Shown here one piece after another: positions 1 to 9,000 of a stretch of 50,203 nt of DNA. The notes beneath the pieces are model-generated. The model was not told where the DNA came from. It did not search any database and saw only the letters and a program-made list of their open reading frames with translations. The DNA is from an uncultured Clostridia bacterium (lineage in GTDB: Bacteria > Bacillota > Clostridia > RUG12999). The DNA is taken from the NCBI GenBank assembly GCA_946555455.1, contig CAMNSU010000010.1, positions 1 to 50,203 of the forward strand, written 5' to 3'. The position numbers were made by a program, and so were the translations under genes. Positions within the stretch are counted from its first letter, which is position 1. Every line of letters begins with the position of its first letter.

Positions 1-97
1 CTGTGAAAATGTAGACTGTATAAAAAAAGAACGATTGCACAGGAAAATGCAGATGTGGTAAGATAAAATTGTAAAACAGACACAGTCTGCACAAGAG

Positions 98-179
98 AAC
101 AAAGGCACGTGCCTTTGTTGTTATGTCTGGTGACATAACAACAAATACTTTTAATGATAATGCGGCTGCATGTCAGCCG
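98..179 (+). promoter_or_regulatory. Three consecutive hairpins in the leader of the first AraC-type gene
   Basis: A perfect 22 bp palindrome (98-119, centre CACGTG) is followed by an 11 bp perfect stem with loop TGGT (117-127 with 132-142). The two share three bases, so as RNA they compete slightly. A 6 bp GC stem CGGCTG/CAGCCG with loop CATGT follows (163-168 with 174-179). None is followed by a T-run, so they do not look like ordinary terminators. They lie 40-120 bp before the chosen start of the regulator gene and could be an operator, a structured 5' UTR or a small palindromic repeat. No convincing sigma-A promoter was found upstream of them in the 97 bases available. Confidence 0.6.
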
Positions 180-220
180 ATAACATAGTTAGTATTGATA
201 GAAACGGGGGTATGAAATAC

Positions 221-2503
221 ATGCACAAGATGAAATATCAATGGTTTATTTCTTATCTATTGATTTTATGTATTCCCATTGGGCTGTGCGTTGGGCTTTG
301 GGTCAACATGCAGGTATTAATCAACAAAGAACGCGTATTTGAAGGAAAGCTGCAAACAAAAAATCTGGTGCTGCAACTGGAAACAAAGGCGGAGAACAAT
401 GAAACAATTGTAAAATATTTTGAAAACGAACCTGTTTTTAATGCAGCTTATCAGATGGGAGAGATAAAAAGCGAAGGGAATATACAAAAAGTCCGGCAGC
501 TGTCGGAGTTGATTGCAGACTATATGGAGCGGTTTGGAAAGGGAGACACGCTGTTTATTTATTTGCGGCGGCTGGATTTGATTGTTACCGCGGACGGCTA
601 CTGGCGACCGTTTGATTATTGGAAACGCTATTACATAAACAGCGACGTGAACTATTCGGATTGGAAATCGGCGCTTACCCGAAACTATGATATACAGTAT
701 ATGCTATGTTCGGTGTTGTTCCACAGCGAGAACGAAATGGATGTGCGCAATTTTCTGTATACCATGCCGGTACAATTGCAGGACGGCGGCGGTCTCGGCG
801 CAATGATTGCCCTGCAAAGCGCAGAGGAGATTCGTTATTGGGATGAGAAGAAAAGCACGTATTTTATCATTTATGATAAAGAAGGAAAACTGATTTACGA
901 TTCCGGTAATTTTAGCAGGGAAATGGTGCCGGTGCTGGTGAGCACCAAGAAAGATGAAACCATAAAAGTTGACGGCAAACGGTATGCAATTGGACGCGAA
1001 ATATCAGAAAGGCTGGGGTATCAATATGTTGCGGCGGTGGAATTATATGAAATTTTGTCGCCCGCTGCATTACTGATGCTGCTGGGGCTGTTGGTGGTTT
1101 GTATTCTGCTGTGTATCTGGCTGACATGGAAGGTTTCTTCCAAAAATTATGTGGTGTTTGAACAGATTATTGACCGGCTGCAAAAGTTCCAGAAACAAAC
1201 GGATTCAAGGGACGAAAAAAGTATGATTGACAGCATGATTGACAATCTGCTTCTGGAAAACCGAAACAGGGAGAAACGACTGTTTAAACAAAAGAACCAA
1301 ATTACAACCTTCAATGTAAGTATGCTGTGCAACGGACATATTCAGGCGTTTGAAGCCGCACAGGAGGAACTGATTGAAAGCGAACGCATGACGTTTTTGA
1401 GTGATTGCTTTGTGGTGGTTGTCATTATGCTGGAGGATTATATCGAATTTTTGGAGGAGGACAACATAGAAGCAGCGGCAAATGAAGCGGAATTGGTACG
1501 GTTTGCTGTCAAAAACATTGCAACAGAAATCATTTCCCGCCAGGGAGATGTGACCTATTCCATGGGTATGGAAGAAAATGTGACCATATTGGTTTCCGTT
1601 TCGCCCGAGCATATTCCGGAGGTACAGGAAAAACTAACAGAAAATTGCAGATACATACAACGTTTTTTGAAAGAACAGCTTAAGATTATCACAACTGTTT
1701 CCATCAGCGCGCCGGAGTCTGGCGTCAGCAGGATTCAAATTGCCTACAGCCAAGCGCTGGAAATTGCAAAATATAAGGATGCGCTGGGCAAAGAAGTCAT
1801 CACGCCGGAGGACGTCAACATTTTGAACCATGCCGGCTATCGTTACACGAAGGAACGGGAAGAATGGCTGATTAGCCTGCTCAAATCAGCTGATGAGGTG
1901 GGGGCAGAAGCATTGGTGCAAGATATTTTAACCGTCAAAGACAAACAAAAATTGCAAGATATCAAACGGTTGCAGCACATGGCGTATTGCATTGTCGGCA
2001 CGCTCGTCCGGTTTTGTGAGGAAAACGGACTGGGCGATTTGGTGGGAGACGAATTTTTAGATATATTCATGAATGCGGAGGATTTAGAAACCATGAAACA
2101 AACCATCATGGAACTGGTGGAACAAATTTGTACGCAGGCAGAGAAAAAGCCAAAGAGTTTGGAGATTGCGCAGAGCGTGATGCAGTATATTGACGACAAT
2201 TTTACGGACAGCGATCTCACGGTGACAGTGATTGCCGACCAATACCGGCTCCATCCGACCTATCTTTCCAACATCTTTAAAAAAGAAATGAACATCGGTA
2301 TGCTGGAATATATCAATAAACAGCGTATCAATTTAGCGTCGGAACTGCTGCTGAAAACAAACTACAGCGTGAACACCATTTCAGACAAAGTGGGATATTT
2401 GAACGTGAACTCGTTCATTCGGGTGTTCAAAAAAATTATGGGTACAACGCCGAGTAAATACAGAAGCGTTAAAAAAATATTAAACATAAGGGAAGGAAAG
2501 TGA
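221..2503 (+). CDS. Membrane-anchored AraC-family sensor-regulator (YesN-like), 760 aa
   Basis: Likely transcription activator of the following transport and lyase genes. A transmembrane helix (residues about 8-30) and a second at about 280-303 flank an extracellular sensor region of about 250 residues. A cytoplasmic linker follows, then a central region with the length and position of the degenerate GGDEF-like segment of YesN relatives. The C-terminus is a double helix-turn-helix AraC domain (about 645-755, with LHPTYLSNIFKKEM and VGYLNVNSFIRVFKK). The start at 221 is favoured because a G-rich stretch (206-210) lies 10 bases upstream and the protein then begins directly with its membrane segment. 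ATG 212 is possible; ATG 170 has no ribosome site. The stop overlaps the start region of the binding-protein gene, so the regulator is the first gene of its own operon and may be autoregulated. The ligand is unknown. Confidence 0.9.
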   Translation: MHKMKYQWFISYLLILCIPIGLCVGLWVNMQVLINKERVFEGKLQTKNLVLQLETKAENNETIVKYFENEPVFNAAYQMGEIKSEGNIQKVRQLSELIADYMERFGKGDTLFIYLRRLDLIVTADGYWRPFDYWKRYYINSDVNYSDWKSALTRNYDIQYMLCSVLFHSENEMDVRNFLYTMPVQLQDGGGLGAMIALQSAEEIRYWDEKKSTYFIIYDKEGKLIYDSGNFSREMVPVLVSTKKDETIKVDGKRYAIGREISERLGYQYVAAVELYEILSPAALLMLLGLLVVCILLCIWLTWKVSSKNYVVFEQIIDRLQKFQKQTDSRDEKSMIDSMIDNLLLENRNREKRLFKQKNQITTFNVSMLCNGHIQAFEAAQEELIESERMTFLSDCFVVVVIMLEDYIEFLEEDNIEAAANEAELVRFAVKNIATEIISRQGDVTYSMGMEENVTILVSVSPEHIPEVQEKLTENCRYIQRFLKEQLKIITTVSISAPESGVSRIQIAYSQALEIAKYKDALGKEVITPEDVNILNHAGYRYTKEREEWLISLLKSADEVGAEALVQDILTVKDKQKLQDIKRLQHMAYCIVGTLVRFCEENGLGDLVGDEFLDIFMNAEDLETMKQTIMELVEQICTQAEKKPKSLEIAQSVMQYIDDNFTDSDLTVTVIADQYRLHPTYLSNIFKKEMNIGMLEYINKQRINLASELLLKTNYSVNTISDKVGYLNVNSFIRVFKKIMGTTPSKYRSVKKILNIREGK

Positions 2504-2508
2504 AAGGA

Positions 2509-4122
2509 ATGAAAAAAATGAAAAAATGGGCAATCGTTTTTCTGGCAATTGTTTTGGCAGCTTCCGCGCTTGCGGGCTGCGGTGGTGGAAACAGTCAGAC
2601 GGCAAACGTGGATTTCGAGGTGACGACAGACGGAAACTATCCGCTTGACACAGACGAGACAGTGACCTATTGGGTGCAGATGCACGAAAGCGTTGCTGCC
2701 AATTTCGGCAGCCTGAATGAAACGGTGTTTCATGACGAATTGGTCAAACAAAGCGGTATCAACGTAGAGTTTCAGCATCCGCCGGTAACGCAGGTGGTGG
2801 AACAGTTTAATTTGATGATTGCGTCCCGAGAGTTCCCTGATATCATCGAATGGGGCTGGTATAACTTCACAGGCGGCCCACACAAAGCAATTGAAGATGA
2901 AATTATTCTGCCGCTGAACAAAGTCTTTGACAAAGCAGCCCCCAATCTGCTGGCGTTTATGGACAAACATGAGGACTGGAAAAAAGACGTGATGACGGAC
3001 GAAGGAGAATATTATTGCTTCCCGATGTTCCGCGAAACCGATTATTTGAACACCTTCTATGGTCCGATGATTCGCAAAGACTATCTGGACAAAGCGGGAC
3101 TGGACGTACCGGAAACCATAGACGAATGGGAAAAAATGCTCTATGCGTTTAAAGAACAGGGCGTGGAGGTGCCGCTGAGTCTGCCACTGGATAAGGGGAA
3201 AATGGATGCGAATTCTGCATTTTTGGGCGCTTATGGCGTAAAAGGCGGCATGTATGTAGAAGACGGAAAAGTAAAATATGGTCCGATAGAAGAAGCGGCA
3301 TTTACACCGTTTGTTGAAAAGATGACAAAATGGTATGCCGACGGGATTCTCGACCCTAACTTTGTGGATGTGGATAACAGCCGTTTGACACAACTGGGTA
3401 TCAGCGGTACATGGGGCGTTCTGTTCTCCTCCTGCGGCGGTGGTTTTGGTTCCTATATTCCGACTATCAAATCAAAAAATCCGCAGGCGGAATTTGTACC
3501 AGCGAAATATCCGGTGATGAACAAAGGCGAACGTCCGAAATTCGGTCAGAAGAATTTTAATGCAACGACCACCGGCGGCTCGGCAGCAATCACAACGCAG
3601 TGCAAAAATGTAGAACTGGCAGCGCGGCTGTTAGACTTTGGCTATAGCGATGCGGGATTTATGCTCTATGGTTTCGGAAAAGAAGGCGAGTCCTACGAGA
3701 TGAAGGACGGCATACCGACCTATACAAAGACTGTCACAGACAATGAGGACGGACAGCCGATGAGTTACATGATTGCAAAATATGCACGCGCAAGTTATTT
3801 CGGCCCCATGATTCAACCGGAAAACTATATGAAACAATATGCGAAATTGGATGTACAAAAAGCAGGAATTGAAGCATGGGCGCAAAACGACAACACGGAT
3901 TATGCACTTCCGGCAGTGACCTTGACAGCAGAAGAAAACAGTGAATATTCCAAGATTATGAACGACGTTGGTACCTATATGGAAGAAACCATGTATAAAT
4001 TTATCACAGGCGTTACCAGCCTTGACGAACTGCCGGGCTACTATGCAGAGATGAAACGTCTGGGTATTGAACGTGCCATTGAAATCAATCAAACGGCTTA
4101 CGAACGGTATATTGCACGGTAA
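2509..4122 (+). CDS. Extracellular sugar-binding lipoprotein of an ABC importer, 537 aa
   Basis: Captures oligosaccharides outside the cell and hands them to the two permeases encoded next. A lipoprotein signal peptide ends in the lipobox LAGC with the lipidated Cys at residue 24. The mature part has family 1 extracellular solute-binding features of the long LipO/YtcQ type (about 500-560 residues), including QFNLMIASREFPDIIEWGW and a GPMIRKDYLDKAG segment. The start region overlaps the stop of the regulator gene (stop at 2501-2503). GTG 2500, ATG 2509 and ATG 2518 are all possible, and I take 2509, which lies 12 bases after GGAAGG. It is a paralogue of the binding protein at 31170-32741, sharing for example EQFN.MI.S...PDII.W. 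The substrate is inferred from context to be a lyase product. Confidence 0.92.
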   Translation: MKKMKKWAIVFLAIVLAASALAGCGGGNSQTANVDFEVTTDGNYPLDTDETVTYWVQMHESVAANFGSLNETVFHDELVKQSGINVEFQHPPVTQVVEQFNLMIASREFPDIIEWGWYNFTGGPHKAIEDEIILPLNKVFDKAAPNLLAFMDKHEDWKKDVMTDEGEYYCFPMFRETDYLNTFYGPMIRKDYLDKAGLDVPETIDEWEKMLYAFKEQGVEVPLSLPLDKGKMDANSAFLGAYGVKGGMYVEDGKVKYGPIEEAAFTPFVEKMTKWYADGILDPNFVDVDNSRLTQLGISGTWGVLFSSCGGGFGSYIPTIKSKNPQAEFVPAKYPVMNKGERPKFGQKNFNATTTGGSAAITTQCKNVELAARLLDFGYSDAGFMLYGFGKEGESYEMKDGIPTYTKTVTDNEDGQPMSYMIAKYARASYFGPMIQPENYMKQYAKLDVQKAGIEAWAQNDNTDYALPAVTLTAEENSEYSKIMNDVGTYMEETMYKFITGVTSLDELPGYYAEMKRLGIERAIEINQTAYERYIAR

Positions 4123-4170
4123 ACAAAAAGACTACACGAAGTTTTAGATTTTATGAGGAGCAAAGTAACC

Positions 4171-5130
4171 ATGAGAAATACAACAACCATCCGCCAGGCG
4201 GATACGCTGTCTGCCAGTAGCAGCTTTGGCGCGCGGTGTGCACGAGACTTTCGCAAAAACTATGCGCTGTACCTACTGGTGCTGCCGGTCATTGTGTTCT
4301 ACATTGTCGTACATTATGTACCGATGTATGGAGCAATTATCGCATTCAAAAGCTATTCGCCCGGAAAAGGAATTTTAAAAAGCGCTTGGTGCGGACTGGA
4401 GCATTTTAAGAGTTTTTTTGGCAGCGTATATTTTGGCAGAACGCTGACGAATACGCTGCGCATCAGTCTGGTCAGCATTTTGTTTGGCTTTACCAGCCCA
4501 ATTATTTTAGCGCTGTTGATTAACGAATTACGCAGTAAACTCTATTCCAGAGTGGTGCAAACCATTACTTACTTGCCGCATTTCATTTCGCTGGTCGTTA
4601 TCTGTGGTATGCTGTCCGATTTTTTGGAACCGGACGGCATCATCACAACGGTTTGTACTTGGTTTGGCATGGACCGGCAAAATCTGCTGCGCGTGCCCGG
4701 ATATTTTACCACAATCTATGTGGCGTCTGACGTGTGGCAGGGCGTCGGCTGGGGTTCCATCATCTATCTGGCAGCGCTGGCGGGCATTGACCCAACGCTC
4801 TATGAAGCGGCGCGCATGGACGGCGCGAATCGTTGGAAACAGATTTGGGCGGTGGATATTCCCTGCATTCTGCCCACCATTATCACACTGTTGATTTTGC
4901 GTATGGGAAGCGTGATGAGTGTTGGATATGAAAAGATTATTTTGCTCTATAACTCGCTCACCATGGAAAAAGCGGACGTCATTTCTTCGTTCGTTTACCG
5001 CAAAGGATTGCTGGAATCCAACTATGGCTACTCCACCGCAGTTGGATTGTTCAACTCCTTCGTCAATATGGTGCTGGTGGTTGCAGCGAACACAATCAGT
5101 AAAAAAACCAATGAAACCAGCTTGTGGTAA
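4171..5130 (+). CDS. ABC sugar transporter permease, LplB/YtcP type, 319 aa
   Basis: Inner-membrane permease subunit of a carbohydrate importer (CUT1-type). The first membrane helix (LYLLVLPVIVFYIVVHYV) is followed by YGAIIAFKSYSPGKGI, typical of LplB. The cytoplasmic EAA loop that contacts the ATPase is at about residues 211-236 (YEAARMDGANRWKQIW). ATG 4171 is chosen because GAGGAG lies 10 bases upstream; the in-frame ATG at 4153 overlaps that ribosome site. It pairs with the next gene, 18 bases downstream. No ATPase gene is present in the window, as is usual when a shared MsmK/UgpC-type ATPase is encoded elsewhere. Confidence 0.95.
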   Translation: MRNTTTIRQADTLSASSSFGARCARDFRKNYALYLLVLPVIVFYIVVHYVPMYGAIIAFKSYSPGKGILKSAWCGLEHFKSFFGSVYFGRTLTNTLRISLVSILFGFTSPIILALLINELRSKLYSRVVQTITYLPHFISLVVICGMLSDFLEPDGIITTVCTWFGMDRQNLLRVPGYFTTIYVASDVWQGVGWGSIIYLAALAGIDPTLYEAARMDGANRWKQIWAVDIPCILPTIITLLILRMGSVMSVGYEKIILLYNSLTMEKADVISSFVYRKGLLESNYGYSTAVGLFNSFVNMVLVVAANTISKKTNETSLW

Positions 5131-5148
5131 CGGGGGAGGGATGAGAAA

Positions 5149-6030
5149 ATGAAAATAAAAGTTTCGTGGCAGCAGCGGTGTTTTGATGTGTTTAATGTGC
5201 TGTTTATGCTGCTGCTTATGGTGATAACACTGTACCCCATGATTCATGTGCTCATGGCGTCGTTTTCAGACGGAGAAGAACTTTTGGCGCATACAGGCGT
5301 TTTGCTGTGGCCCAAGGGCTTCAGCTTGGAAGGTTATACGCGCGCGTTGGGGAATTCGGCAATTGTAAGCGGATATAAGTCTACGCTGTTCATCTTGGTG
5401 GTAGGGTGTTTGGTGAACATGGCGCTGACCATTGCGGGAGCCTATTTCCTGTCCCGCAAGGACGTGATGTGGAAAAAACCGATTTCCATGTTCATCATGT
5501 TTACCATGTTTTTCAGCGGCGGACTGATTCCGCAATATCTGACGATTAAAGGCATCGGACTGATGGATTCTCTGTGGGCGGTCATTGTGGTGGGCGCTAT
5601 CAGTACCTATAACATGATTATCATGCGCACCGGCTTTGATTCCATACCGGAAAGCCTGCATGAATCCGCCGTTATTGACGGCGCGGGGCATTTGACGATA
5701 TTGGCGCGGATTATGGTGCCGCTTGCCATGCCGACCATTGCCGTGATTTTGCTCTACTACGGCGTGGCGCATTGGAATGCATGGTTTAACGCGTCCATCT
5801 ATCTGAGAAGTCCTAATAAATATCCATTGCAGCTGGTGCTGCGTGGGATTCTTTTGGTAAACGACACCACCGCTATGACGCAAGGCATGGGTGATTCGGA
5901 AACATGGGCGGCAGGTGAAACGATTAAATATGCAGTGATTATCATTGCAACCGTACCAATTTTGTGTATCTATCCGTTTTTGCAGAAATATTTTGTCAAA
6001 GGCGTGATGATTGGTGCGGTCAAAGGATAA
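5149..6030 (+). CDS. ABC sugar transporter permease, LplC/YtcP type, 293 aa
   Basis: Second permease half of the importer. It has six predicted hydrophobic segments, beginning with FNVLFMLLLMVITLYPMIHV. The EAA loop is at about 171-196 (HESAVIDGAGHLTILARI), followed by VPLAMPTIAVILLYYGV. The C-terminus FVKGVMIGAVKG is the characteristic ending of LplC-type permeases. A strong ribosome site (GGGGGAGGG) precedes the start. Only 24 bases separate its stop from the next start codon, so it is cotranscribed with the SLH protein gene that follows. This links import directly to the surface machinery. Confidence 0.95.
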   Translation: MKIKVSWQQRCFDVFNVLFMLLLMVITLYPMIHVLMASFSDGEELLAHTGVLLWPKGFSLEGYTRALGNSAIVSGYKSTLFILVVGCLVNMALTIAGAYFLSRKDVMWKKPISMFIMFTMFFSGGLIPQYLTIKGIGLMDSLWAVIVVGAISTYNMIIMRTGFDSIPESLHESAVIDGAGHLTILARIMVPLAMPTIAVILLYYGVAHWNAWFNASIYLRSPNKYPLQLVLRGILLVNDTTAMTQGMGDSETWAAGETIKYAVIIIATVPILCIYPFLQKYFVKGVMIGAVKG

Positions 6031-6054
6031 CGACAGTTTAAAGGAGTGAGAAAC

Positions 6055-9000
6055 TTGAAAAAATGTTGGAATTTATTGTTGGCGCTGAGTATGCTGCTGA
6101 CAATGTGCGTGTGCTCGCTGCCGGTCAGTGCGGCGGAACCTGCGCCGGGGACGAACCTCTTAAAAGGCGGCTATGGCTGGGTCGGAAACAGCGGTTGGGG
6201 CAGAGCTACAAATGAGATTGTGGATGGCGATATGACAACGTCAAACAGAGTGTCTAGGAATAAAGGCGGCTCTTATATGGCTGTTGCCATGCCAACGGCA
6301 TTGGGCGTGCAGAAGTTTAATAAAGTACGTCTCTTTTTTCAAAAACCTGCCGACATGTCGCCCAGCGATTATTATATCAATACTTATACAGGGGCGGGAG
6401 ACGCAGACCCGCAGGAAAGCTGTTTTTATGAAACATATACGGCGGCAAACCGAGGGAAGGATTGGAGTTTTATTCGATATGCCGGCAGCCAGTTGGAGGG
6501 AACACGGGAGAATCTCATCACTTATAACAATACTACAGACGGAACATGTCAAGACAAGATGGTATATGAGTTTACCGAACCGGTAGAAGGTAGAATTTTT
6601 TATTTTTTCTATAATTATCAAACAGCGAGCAGCATTACGTTCGGTCTTTATGAGATGGAAGCTTACTATGTCACGCCGGTGAATGTGAAATGGGACAGTG
6701 AAACCAAAACAGTGGTGAAACCGGCGGCAGGCGCAACAAGCGAACTGGATATCTCTGACTATAGCGTCTATGACCAGCTGGGCGACAAACTGGGCGACAA
6801 TCTGAAAGCGGCGTTTCCGGCGACGTTGGAGCTGAAAGAAAGCTATGCGGGCGTGACAATGGAGGACGGCAAGCTGAAGCTAACCTCCGATTGCACGGCG
6901 GATACGATTGAACTGAACTACATAGCGCGAGACAGCGAAGGAACGGTTGTGCTGGAAAAAACGTTAAGCGTTAGTGTTGTAGATGAAATATCGGCAACGA
7001 TTACCTATTTGGAAGGGCAGATTCCCGCAGAAACACAAACAAATCTGACGTTGCCGACAAGCTATGAAGTGGATGGCAAAACCGTTTCCATTGCGTGGGC
7101 GTCAAGCGACACAAATTATATTGCGGCGAACGGAACCGTGACGCGCCCCACCTATGAAACAGGGGATCAGACGGTGACACTGACGGCAACCATAACGCCT
7201 TCGAGCGGCGGAACCGCACAGACAAAAACATTTGCAGTGAAGGTTGTTAAGCTGGACAGCGCGGCGAGAGTGACGCTGGACGCGGCAAAAGCGGCGCTGA
7301 AATGGGAGGTTCTTTCTACAGAAACGACAAAGACTGTAACCAAAAATCTGACACTGCCCGTGTCGGCGGACGGAAAACTGACCATTGCCGGAACCGACTA
7401 CGAGGGTGTAAACATTTCTTGGGCGAGCAGCGATGAATCGGTCATTTCCACTACAGGCGAAGTGACAAGAAAACGCGGTGGCGGGCGAAGCACCCTCACG
7501 GCAACACTTTCCATTGCAAACGGCAGTGAAGAAACATTAACGGAAACAGTGAAGTTTTCCAACATCGTTGTCCTTGCAGTGGGAACAGAACAAAATATCA
7601 TGTACGGCGGCTATAGCTGGGCCGCATGGGGACATTGGAACAACGCATTGGACGGCTGCACAGTAACAACCAGTGGTATTGGTAAACATTCTGCGCAGAC
7701 CAATCCTGATTATCCGGTTGCTTTTGTGACCGGCGGCGATCATACTGCGAAAAAATATAATAAAGTGGTTCTCCATTTTTCAAAGAATAAAGCCGCTACA
7801 GACGGCAGTTTTAATATTGACAACTTCCGCCTGGTTGGTTATACGGCGGGACTCAGCAATGACCCTGGGCAGGGCGCCAGTCTAAAACCGACCATCAGCA
7901 ATCCGGAGGGAGAAGTTGAACTTCTTTCCTATGCGCAAGGCGAAGCGTTGCTGGTGGAAGCGGAGAAAAATGCCGCCAACGGTTACCGGGTTGTTGTGAA
8001 CCTTGATGCGCCGCAGCAAAGCAAATATTTTGTTTTTGGCTGGCAGAACGCGAACAATCTGCCTGCCGGTGGACTGAGCGAATTTGAAGCGTTCTATGCC
8101 AAACCGGCAAGTGTGAAATGGAACAATCCGGATAGCATTTCCATGGTAGCGCCCCAAACAGGAACGCAGGAATATGACCTTCCGGCATATACGGTCTATG
8201 ATGAATTGGGCGACGAGGTGCCAAAAGGCTTCGGCGGCGCATGGACGCTGGCAGATAGCTATGAGGGCGTGACTTTGACAAATAATAAAATCACGTTAAG
8301 CAGCGATTGCAGCGTGGAAGAGATTGCATTGACCTATACTGCAACGGATAATAGCGACAGCAGCACTTGCCTGACGCAGCAACTGACAATTCCGGTCACG
8401 CCCGCCTCCAACGATTACGCGGATGTGGCAGCAGCAGCAGATTATTTGCAGACACTGATTCCGACGGAAACAACGCAGGATATTACACTACCAATAAGTT
8501 ATAAAGGCGTGAGCACCGTCAATATTTCCTGGGCAACAGATAGTGAAGCCTATCTTACAGCAGCCGGAAAAGTGACGCGTCCAAGCGGTGCGACAGGCGA
8601 TGTGACGGTGAAATTAACTGCGACCATTACATGCGGAACGGAGACTGCCACACGGGAGTTTTCCGTTAAGGTAATAGCAGAGGAAGTGACGGACGTCGAT
8701 GAATTGCTGAAGGAAGCGGGCGCGGCACTGACATGGGACGCGATTTCCGGCGGACAGCAGCAGACGGCGGTCGGAAAAGCGCTGGCGCTGCCCAGAGCAA
8801 AGGACGGCATATTAACGCTGGGCGGAAAAAGCTACCCGGGCATGAATATTTCGTGGAACAGCAGCAATCCTGCGGCGCTGAATGAAAAAGGAAACGTCGC
8901 GCGGCAGGCGGAGGCAACACCGCTGACGCTGACGGCAACGCTTTCCGTAGTCTCCGGCGGACAGCAAATAACACTGGACATACCGTTTGACATTACGGTT

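Noticed and set aside
1-97. A possible promoter (TTGCAC at 35-40 with TAAAAT at 64-69).
   Set aside because: The spacing of 23 bp is too long. The true promoter may lie left of the window.
2362-3393. A 343-codon minus-strand frame opposite the regulator and binding-protein genes.
   Set aside because: It is a mirror frame of two clear genes, rich in His, Phe and Cys in the way typical of such shadows, with no start signal. The same holds for 15074-16138, 40856-41746 and many shorter frames.
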